From Nitrospiraceae bacterium (GTDB lineage Bacteria > Nitrospirota > Thermodesulfovibrionia > Thermodesulfovibrionales > UBA1546): DNA of 11,809 nucleotides. Both the position numbers and the translations under genes were made by a program. The notes beneath the pieces were generated by a model. That model searched no databases. It saw nothing but the letters and a program-made list of their open reading frames with translations, and was not told the origin of the DNA. The stretch is from positions 1-11,809 of the forward strand of contig DOHC01000109.1 in NCBI GenBank assembly GCA_003535475.1. The letters run 5' to 3'. Positions 1 to 5,166 of the stretch are shown piece by piece (within the stretch, counting starts at the first letter, position 1; each line of letters starts with the position of its first letter).

Positions 1-605
1 CAGACGAGCATTCCTCCCAGACCCACAAATACGCCGATAGAAAAGTCAATGGCAAGGAAGCGGCTCATTATGATGCCGACGCCTGTAACCTGCGCTATAA
101 GATATGTGAACGAAGCAGTAATCGCACAGATGATGCCTATAGTGCGAGGAATGTTCCCGCCATACCTTGCGCCTAAAAAATCAGGGATTGTGTACTGGCC
201 GAATTTCCTCAGATAAGGGCCGAGGAATACTGCCAGAAGAACATAACCTCCTGTCCAGCCCATAATGTACGCTAACCCGTCATACCCAAGTCCGTAAATA
301 GCGCCTGCCATGCTGATAAAGGAAGCTGCAGACATCCAGTCAGAGCCTGTCGCCATTCCATTAAAGAATGCCGGAACCTGCCTTCCTGCAACATAGTATT
401 CAGAAACCTTTGCTGTCCTTGACATAACTCCGATCAGTGCATAGATGCCGATGGTGCAGAACATGAACATATAGCCGATCATCTTATTTGACATGCCCAG
501 CTTCTCCCCTATGCCAAGACCGACAACGAAAAGAATAAACACACCTGTATACGCCAGATAGATTCTGCCTAAATTGTCAATAAACGATCCCTTTTCTTTT
601 GCCAT
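1..605 (-). CDS. Sodium:solute symporter, ActP-like / VC_2705 subfamily (N-terminal part, cut by window edge)
   Basis: An inner-membrane Na+-coupled transporter of the SSS (SLC5) family, probably for acetate or another small organic acid. About 201 N-terminal residues are visible; the rest lies beyond position 1. The ATG at 605..603 starts MAKEKGSFIDNLGRIYLAYT, followed by alternating hydrophobic helices. Two stretches are diagnostic of ActP-like members: a YYVAGRQVPAFFNGMATGSDWMSAASF-type segment (key residues AGR, then SDWMSAASF) in the second and third helices, and a YGLGYDG...GWTGGY turn followed by LGPYLRKFGQYTIPDFLGARYGG. The start directly abuts the TAA of the upstream DUF4212 gene, with a strong Shine-Dalgarno 8 nt away inside that gene's tail, so the two are translationally coupled. 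The substrate cannot be read from sequence; acetate is the guess from family membership. The family call is very secure, the substrate is not. Confidence 0.93.
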   Translation of the reverse strand, partial: MAKEKGSFIDNLGRIYLAYTGVFILFVVGLGIGEKLGMSNKMIGYMFMFCTIGIYALIGVMSRTAKVSEYYVAGRQVPAFFNGMATGSDWMSAASFISMAGAIYGLGYDGLAYIMGWTGGYVLLAVFLGPYLRKFGQYTIPDFLGARYGGNIPRTIGIICAITASFTYLIAQVTGVGIIMSRFLAIDFSIGVFVGLGGMLV

Positions 606-881
606 TTATTTTTCCTCCTCCTCTTCAACGCCATATTTCTTGTCGTACTTGTTCATCTTGAATGCATAGTTGAAGATAAGCCAGACAAAAATAATCAATG
701 AACCCTGTGCAGCCATGTAATATCCGAACGGGAATCCGAATATAACAATTCCGTTAAGCTGGGGCGCAAAAAAGGCTACTACATAAGTGACAACAAACCA
801 TATAATCAAGGTAAATGTTGTCAATTTGATATTCTCTTTCCAGTACGCATCAAGTGTCTTTCTGTCAATTCCGTGAGCCAT
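606..881 (-). CDS. DUF4212 small subunit of sodium:solute symporter
   Basis: A 91-residue membrane protein that recurs as the partner of VC_2705-type SSS symporters. It begins with a cytoplasmic stretch containing YWKENIKL, followed by helix 1 (about residues 18-38), a short loop with FGFPFGYYMAAQGS, helix 2 (about 57-74), and a FKMNKYDKKYGVEEEEEK tail. The YW-x-EN-x-x-L opening, the GFPxGYxxAxQGS loop and the MNxxDxxYGV ending match the family well. Length is typical. The ATG at 881..879 has an excellent Shine-Dalgarno (AGAAGGAGG, 6-nt spacer). Its stop is followed without gap by the symporter ATG, implying equimolar synthesis and a likely complex. Function is inferred from partnership; biochemistry of this family is thin. 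The GAG-rich glutamate tail doubles as the ribosome binding site of the next gene. Confidence 0.93.
   Translation of the reverse strand: MAHGIDRKTLDAYWKENIKLTTFTLIIWFVVTYVVAFFAPQLNGIVIFGFPFGYYMAAQGSLIIFVWLIFNYAFKMNKYDKKYGVEEEEEK
614..623 (-). promoter_or_regulatory. Ribosome binding site of the symporter, embedded in the DUF4212 coding tail
   Basis: On the minus strand GAGGAGGAGG is read both as Glu codons of the DUF4212 C-terminus (residues 87-90) and as a near-perfect anti-16S sequence 8 nt before the symporter ATG at 605. The upstream stop TAA (608..606) sits inside the spacer and directly touches the ATG. This fixes the symporter start and implies coupled translation. Confidence 0.8.
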
Positions 882-887
882 TCTTTT

Positions 888-896
888 CCTCCTTCT
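888..896 (-). promoter_or_regulatory. Ribosome binding site of the DUF4212 gene
   Basis: AGAAGGAGG on the minus strand lies 6 nt before the ATG at 881. It is among the strongest Shine-Dalgarno sequences in the window and follows a 99-nt spacer, suggesting that the transporter pair can be translated well independently of the upstream exonuclease gene. Confidence 0.8.
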
Positions 897-909
897 AAGA
901 ATTTTTAAT

Positions 910-961
910 TCATAACTTTTATCCGCATCAGGCGGACTTAACTTTCAAACTCATAACTTTT
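910..961 (-). repeat. Pair of 11-bp direct repeats flanking a small hairpin, upstream of the symporter pair
   Basis: The minus strand carries AAAAGTTATGA twice, at 961..951 and 920..910, start-to-start distance 41 bp (about four helical turns). Between them is a perfect 5-bp stem, TCCGC/GCGGA, at 922-926 and 932-936 with a 5-nt loop; it has no T-run, so it is not a convincing terminator. The arrangement could be two operator half-sites for a regulator of the symporter pair, or chance in an AT-rich spacer. Nothing else recognisable was seen in 882-980. Confidence 0.35.
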
Positions 962-980
962 TTACGTGCCACCCCCCTAT

Positions 981-1664
981 CTATGGTTTGCCTATCTGCA
1001 GAAGGTCTTTCAGAGTTTTAACGCCAAAACGCGGAAGAAAACTCAAAAACCTCTGGAAAAGTTGCGCTGTTACAAATGCATCGTTTATGGCATTGTGCGC
1101 ATTGCTGAAAGGAATGCGGTATTTCTTTGCGAGTGAAAAAAGATTAAGCTCTTCAGCCAACCCGCCGTAATGCCTGCTGAAATCTCCGTCATTAAACCTT
1201 ATCCATTCGTGTATATTGCAGGTATCAACTACCTGGTTTTTCAGAGGCGCGCCATTGATGCGCTTTACCTCTCTGTTTATAAAATCCAGATCAAGAGATA
1301 TGAAATGCCCGACAATTACATCCTCCCTGCAAAAATCAATAAACTCGGACATTACTCCTTCGATGGGAGGCTTTTCCGCAACCTCTGACGGAGTAATCCC
1401 ATGAATAACAATGCTCTTATGCTTCATAACTGACGAGGGGTTTATCAGCCTGTAGAATATATTGCCGAGGTCTATCCTCCCGCCCTTCATCCTCACTGCG
1501 CCGATAGAGACTATGGAGTCTTTTCTCGGGTTCAGCCCTGTAAGCTCTGTATCCAGCACCACATAATCAACACTCTCGATAGCCGCATCAGTATCCACCG
1601 ATGGCCTTTTGCCGGATAAAATATCTGTTATCCTTCCTTTGTAAGAAGCTAAAGAGTTCATCAC
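981..1664 (-). CDS. DEDDh 3'-5' exonuclease, DnaQ/PolIII-epsilon-like
   Basis: A 227-residue RNase T/DnaQ-fold phosphodiesterase, expected to remove nucleotides from 3' ends with two metal ions. All four acidic ligands and the histidine are visible: D38 and E40 in VVLDTELTGLNP (ExoI), D125 in the GHFISLDLDFI segment (ExoII), and H190 with D195 in AHNAINDAFVTAQLF (ExoIII epsilon). The roughly 30 residues before ExoI are longer than in a bare domain and unassigned. The upstream DUF294 gene ends at 1661, so the two reading frames overlap by 4 nt from a GTG at 1664; an ATG at 1661..1659, one codon in and overlapping the stop by 1 nt (TGATG), is at least as likely as the true start. It is not the replicative epsilon subunit by context: this exonuclease type recurs beside DUF294 proteins and SSS symporters. 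Its physiological substrate is unknown. Confidence 0.9.
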   Translation of the reverse strand: MMNSLASYKGRITDILSGKRPSVDTDAAIESVDYVVLDTELTGLNPRKDSIVSIGAVRMKGGRIDLGNIFYRLINPSSVMKHKSIVIHGITPSEVAEKPPIEGVMSEFIDFCREDVIVGHFISLDLDFINREVKRINGAPLKNQVVDTCNIHEWIRFNDGDFSRHYGGLAEELNLFSLAKKYRIPFSNAHNAINDAFVTAQLFQRFLSFLPRFGVKTLKDLLQIGKP

Positions 1665-3595
1665 TGGTTCACCATCCCGGCCCTGTATATCTCAACAATT
1701 GCATCCTGCACTTTTAAGATGAGCTGAAATGATTCCTTAAGAGATTTCTTCTCCAGATTTGACAGCTTGCCAGGGTTGATAAAATTATCAGGAGGTACGG
1801 ATTTCTCTATTTGCTCTATCTGATGATGAACCCGAAGAAGGGTAATGAACTCAAACGCCTGTTCAATCTCTGCTCCCAATTCCGAAATTACAGGATGTTT
1901 GGCTTTTAAAGCCTTTATCCTTTCAAGAGTTGAAGTCACGTGGACGCCCCTTTCAAGTGCAAATAATCTCGCAATGTCCACTATCGGGCCTATGCCTCTC
2001 AGTTTAAGATTCAATGTATCCTTGTGTTCGCCGCTTTTTAAAACTATAAATGACTTGAAAAATCCAAGCGGCGGCCTGTTTTTAGTGATGACTCCTGCCA
2101 TCCTTGCAAAAAATATGTTCTGGTTCTTAAGATGATGTTCGAGATACGACCTGAGATCTTCAGCCAGCTTAAGATTCCCGTGTATAGGCCTGAAATCAAA
2201 GAATATGAGAGACCGTAGAATGGCTTCGGGGGTCGGATTGTTTATCCACTTTGAGAAATATTCCTTCCAGACATCCAAAGACTGGCACCACCTCGCATTG
2301 CTTGCCATAAAGTCAGCAGGGCATAAGGGGAAACCGCATGTAACAAGCGCATCTCTCACAAAACGGGTAAATTCAGCAAAATATTTTCTGGCCTCTGCAT
2401 CGTCCTTTTCCGACGCTGGGTTAGCATAGATGATTGCATTGTCCTGATCTGTCTTGAATGTCTGTTCTTTTCTTCCTTCACTGCCAAATGCAATCCAGCA
2501 GTAATCAACAGGAGGACTGCCGTAATTTCTCTCTGCAATCTCAAGTATTTTCCTTGCAAGCCTGTCATTTATTTCTGTAATTATCCTTGTGATATTGCTT
2601 GCCCTTGCTCCTTCTTTTAGCAATATGCCTATGATTGTGTTTATCTTCATGGCGGCAGGGGCAAGTCCTTCTATGGTCTGCTGGCTCTCTATTTCACGCG
2701 CTATGGAAATTGGAGAAGTGCCCTGAAGCATCATGAGGTCATGATTTGTTATCATGCCTTTTAGTCTGCCCTCATCAACTACAATCAGATGATGGATGTT
2801 GTAACGAATCATCTTCAAAAGCGCTTCAAAACAATACTCCCGCGCCTCTGCCTTTATGAGAGAAACGCTCATGATGCTGTTAACCTTGTCTTTAATATCC
2901 CTGCCTTTCGATACACTTTTGTCCCTTAAATCCCTGTCTGTGACTATTCCGGCAGGAATCCCTTCCGAATCAACCAGCACCAATGAGCTTATCCGCTTTT
3001 CGGACATTATCTCGGCGGCTTCTTTTATGGTTATATCCTGAGATGCAGTCACAACATCTTTTGTGGCAAGTTCCCCGACAGGAGTCGTAAAAAGGAGCTT
3101 GTCGCCGCCGCCGTAAAGCAGGCTTTTGTTGTGCATTTCCTTGTATGTCTTATCTATATACTTGTTAAGAAATGATTTAAGGAAGAATTCTGTGAATGCA
3201 GGATTTACGTCAAGAAGGCTTGCTATAGTCTTTTTGTTAATGAGATAAGCAATCGTATCCTCAACAGCCACCACATTAGCCCTGGATCTGCCACCGCTTA
3301 CTAAAGAAAGAAATCCAAATGAATCTCCTTCGCTTCTGTAATCAATTACAACCTCTTCCTCATCACTGGATTTGATAAATACCTTTACACCGCCTTTTTT
3401 TATAATCCTCAGATATTCGCTTGCGGGGCCACCCTGATGAAGTATGGTAAGGCCTTTTGGATAGAACTCTATTGAGATGCCTTCTACGATGCTTTTTAAC
3501 TCAGCATTGTCAAGAGATTGAAAAGGCGGAACTTTCTTTAGAAATTCTATGACATCTTCGATAATCATCACAGGACATAGATAAGCAACTACCAT
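1661..3595 (-). CDS. cNMP-binding / tandem CBS / DUF294 nucleotidyltransferase-like regulatory protein
   Basis: A 644-residue soluble signalling protein. Domain order: cyclic-nucleotide-binding-like domain (about 12-135), tandem CBS domains (about 172-230 and 235-292, with GIVTDRD and GMITNHD motifs carrying T219/D222 and T283/D286, the usual adenosine-nucleotide-binding pattern), a helical linker, then a DUF294 nucleotidyltransferase-like domain with GSEGR at 371-375 and the metal-binding pair D383 and D385 in KTDQDN, as in the GlnD uridylyltransferase superfamily, and a DUF294 C-terminal helical domain (about 480-635). The catalytic GS and D-x-D are intact, so transferase activity is plausible. 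In the cNMP domain the canonical FGE is FGF (F95), so cAMP binding is doubtful. The start is uncertain: ATG at 3595 lacks a good ribosome site, and the ATG at 3568 (residue 10) gives a family-typical N-terminus. It is coupled to the exonuclease gene. Target unknown. Confidence 0.9.
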   Translation of the reverse strand: MVVAYLCPVMIIEDVIEFLKKVPPFQSLDNAELKSIVEGISIEFYPKGLTILHQGGPASEYLRIIKKGGVKVFIKSSDEEEVVIDYRSEGDSFGFLSLVSGGRSRANVVAVEDTIAYLINKKTIASLLDVNPAFTEFFLKSFLNKYIDKTYKEMHNKSLLYGGGDKLLFTTPVGELATKDVVTASQDITIKEAAEIMSEKRISSLVLVDSEGIPAGIVTDRDLRDKSVSKGRDIKDKVNSIMSVSLIKAEAREYCFEALLKMIRYNIHHLIVVDEGRLKGMITNHDLMMLQGTSPISIAREIESQQTIEGLAPAAMKINTIIGILLKEGARASNITRIITEINDRLARKILEIAERNYGSPPVDYCWIAFGSEGRKEQTFKTDQDNAIIYANPASEKDDAEARKYFAEFTRFVRDALVTCGFPLCPADFMASNARWCQSLDVWKEYFSKWINNPTPEAILRSLIFFDFRPIHGNLKLAEDLRSYLEHHLKNQNIFFARMAGVITKNRPPLGFFKSFIVLKSGEHKDTLNLKLRGIGPIVDIARLFALERGVHVTSTLERIKALKAKHPVISELGAEIEQAFEFITLLRVHHQIEQIEKSVPPDNFINPGKLSNLEKKSLKESFQLILKVQDAIVEIYRAGMVNQ

Positions 3596-3819
3596 GCCTG
3601 AGTAAAAATCAATGAATACTGCATAAAAAATAATTTAAAAACAGACAGTTAGGGGCAAGATAGAGTCTCTATCCTAAACCCTTAAGTTTAAACACAAAGA
3701 GATTGCGTTACTTTAAGTAGCATAGATGTCGTATTGGTATAATTTTCTATATTTTACAATGACTTAAGACATGCGACTAATAGTAACATTTAGTGATTTA
3801 GGTGTGTAAAAAAGTAGCA
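3596..3819. other. AT-rich non-coding spacer, likely promoter region of the DUF294-to-symporter genes
   Basis: These 224 nt separate the response regulator stop from the DUF294 start. No open frame of note and no convincing rho-independent terminator were found. It holds a perfect 15-bp odd palindrome (3659-3673), a shorter palindrome TACTT-T-AAGTA (3709-3719), two CTTAAG sites and a 9-bp direct repeat AAGTAGCAT (3715-3723 and 3812-3820, the second touching the regulator's stop codon). I searched both strands for the sigma-54 GG-N10-GC signature and found none; sigma-70-like boxes are only weak matches. A promoter here is inferred from gap size and gene order. Confidence 0.45.
3659..3673. promoter_or_regulatory. 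Perfect 15-bp palindrome, candidate operator
   Basis: GATAGAG-T-CTCTATC is a perfect 7-bp inverted repeat around a single central base, 64-78 nt upstream of the DUF294 start. One-nucleotide spacing makes an RNA hairpin weak, so a dimeric DNA-binding protein site is more natural. The binding protein is unknown; the neighbouring Fis-type regulator is one candidate. Confidence 0.4.
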
Positions 3820-5166
3820 TTATTTTCGCTTTAAGCCCCATTTTTTCCGTTTCTCCCATAATGATTTTCTTGTAATTCCAAGCATATCCGCAAGTTTCTG
3901 CTCATTAAGTTCTTCCTGATACTTCAATATGGACTCCTTGGTGTAATCTTCTATAGAAAGGGCTTTGTCCAGTGACTCTGATACAAAGGTGGCAGGTGCC
4001 ATTAGCCCCTCAGGTAAATGCTCAGGGAAAATTGTATTGCTCTCTGTTATAAGCACTGCCCTCTCAATAATGTTCTGGAGTTCCCTGACATTGCCTGGCC
4101 AGTTATAATCCATCAGCAAACTGAGCGCCTTATCGTCAATAAACTGTACATTTTTACCTATCTCACAGGAATACTTCAGAAGGAAATGCCTTGTAAGGAT
4201 TAGTATGTCGTCCTTTCTTTCCCTCAATGAAGGTAATTTAAGAGTTACAACATTTACTCTGTAGTAGAGGTCCTCCCTGAAAGTGCCGTTTTTTACCATA
4301 TCATTTATATTTTTGTTTGTTGCCGTAATAAACCTGATATCCACCTTTCTGGTCTGAACACCCCCCAAGGGTCTAATCTCGCGGTCATCTATAACACGAA
4401 GCAGCTTTGCCTGCAAGGGCTGGCTCAAATCGCCTATCTCATCAAGAAAAACCGTGCCTCCGTCAGCCTCTTCAAAAAGCCCTCTCTTTGCAGTAACAGC
4501 GCCTGTGAATGCCCCTTTTACATATCCGAACAACTCTGACTCAAGCAGGTTTTCGGGAATTGCGCTGCAATTTATAGGGATAAATGGTTTGTCCCGCCTT
4601 AAACTGTTATAGTGTATAGCCCTTGCAAACAACTCCTTTCCTGTCCCTGTTTCACCAAAAAGGATAACATTGCTCTTTGAACCCGCAATCTTTTTTACAT
4701 CATCTATTAATGATTTAATCTCGCTGCTCTGGCCTATTATTTTCTCAAAATTATATCTATCTTCTATCTGCTTTTTCAGCAGCAGGTTTTCTATCCGAAG
4801 CGCCCTTTCCCTGAGGGCATTCCTGACAACCCGCTTTATCTCCTCATGTATTATCGGTTTTATTACATAGTCATAAGCGCCTGCTCTGAGAGCCTCAACC
4901 GCTGTCTCTAAGGAAGCGAATGCTGTGATAATTATGACTATCTGCTCGGGATTCTGTTCCCTGCATTTTTTCAGGAGTTCAATCCCACTGATGCCCGGCA
5001 GTATTATATCGGTGATTATGAGGTCATAAGGTGCGGTTTCAAGGATTTTAATTGCGGATTCCGCGCTCATGGCAGTATCCACTTCATAGGTTTCACGTAA
5101 AAATACCCTTCCCAGCGATTCGCAAAGGGTCTCTTCATCTTCAACTATGAGCAATCTGCTAGCCAT
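3820..5166 (-). CDS. Sigma-54-dependent response regulator, NtrC/CbrB type
   Basis: A 448-residue cytoplasmic transcription activator, cognate to the kinase just upstream. The receiver domain (1-120) has D10/E11, phospho-acceptor D53 in IITDIILPG, T81 and K103. The AAA+ domain (about 142-385) has Walker A GETGTGKE (171-178), the sigma-54-contacting GAFTGA loop (218-223), Walker B GGTVFLDE with D242/E243, an arginine-finger segment FREDLYYR (296-303) and sensor II WPGNVREL (356-363). A Fis-type helix-turn-helix follows (about 408-445: LADMLGITRKSLWEKRKKWGL). All parts are intact, so it should activate sigma-54 promoters. The ATG at 5166 overlaps the kinase stop by 8 nt (ATGGCTAG), indicating coupled translation. 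It resembles CbrB in pairing with a symporter-linked kinase, but NtrC-family members are hard to name from sequence alone, so no symbol is given. Confidence 0.95.
   Translation of the reverse strand: MASRLLIVEDEETLCESLGRVFLRETYEVDTAMSAESAIKILETAPYDLIITDIILPGISGIELLKKCREQNPEQIVIIITAFASLETAVEALRAGAYDYVIKPIIHEEIKRVVRNALRERALRIENLLLKKQIEDRYNFEKIIGQSSEIKSLIDDVKKIAGSKSNVILFGETGTGKELFARAIHYNSLRRDKPFIPINCSAIPENLLESELFGYVKGAFTGAVTAKRGLFEEADGGTVFLDEIGDLSQPLQAKLLRVIDDREIRPLGGVQTRKVDIRFITATNKNINDMVKNGTFREDLYYRVNVVTLKLPSLRERKDDILILTRHFLLKYSCEIGKNVQFIDDKALSLLMDYNWPGNVRELQNIIERAVLITESNTIFPEHLPEGLMAPATFVSESLDKALSIEDYTKESILKYQEELNEQKLADMLGITRKSLWEKRKKWGLKRK

Noticed and set aside
922..936. Rho-independent terminator after the exonuclease gene
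   Set aside because: The stem is only 5 bp and is followed by TAAAAG, not a U-run, on the minus strand.
957..973. Sigma-54 promoter before the DUF4212 gene
   Set aside because: The -24 element TGGCACG is perfect, but the -12 GC is replaced by AG at the required spacing. Kept only as a degenerate match inside the control-region finding.
981..1664. Replicative DnaQ (PolIII epsilon)
   Set aside because: The catalytic motifs fit the fold, but the N-terminal extension and the DUF294/symporter context fit the accessory exonuclease group better.
3596..3819. Sigma-54 promoter in the large spacer
   Set aside because: Both strands were scanned by eye for GG-N10-GC and none was found.
3715..3820. 9-bp direct repeat AAGTAGCAT, 97 bp apart
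   Set aside because: One copy includes the response regulator stop codon, and a 9-mer repeat in an AT-rich stretch is not strong evidence; recorded but not called an operator.
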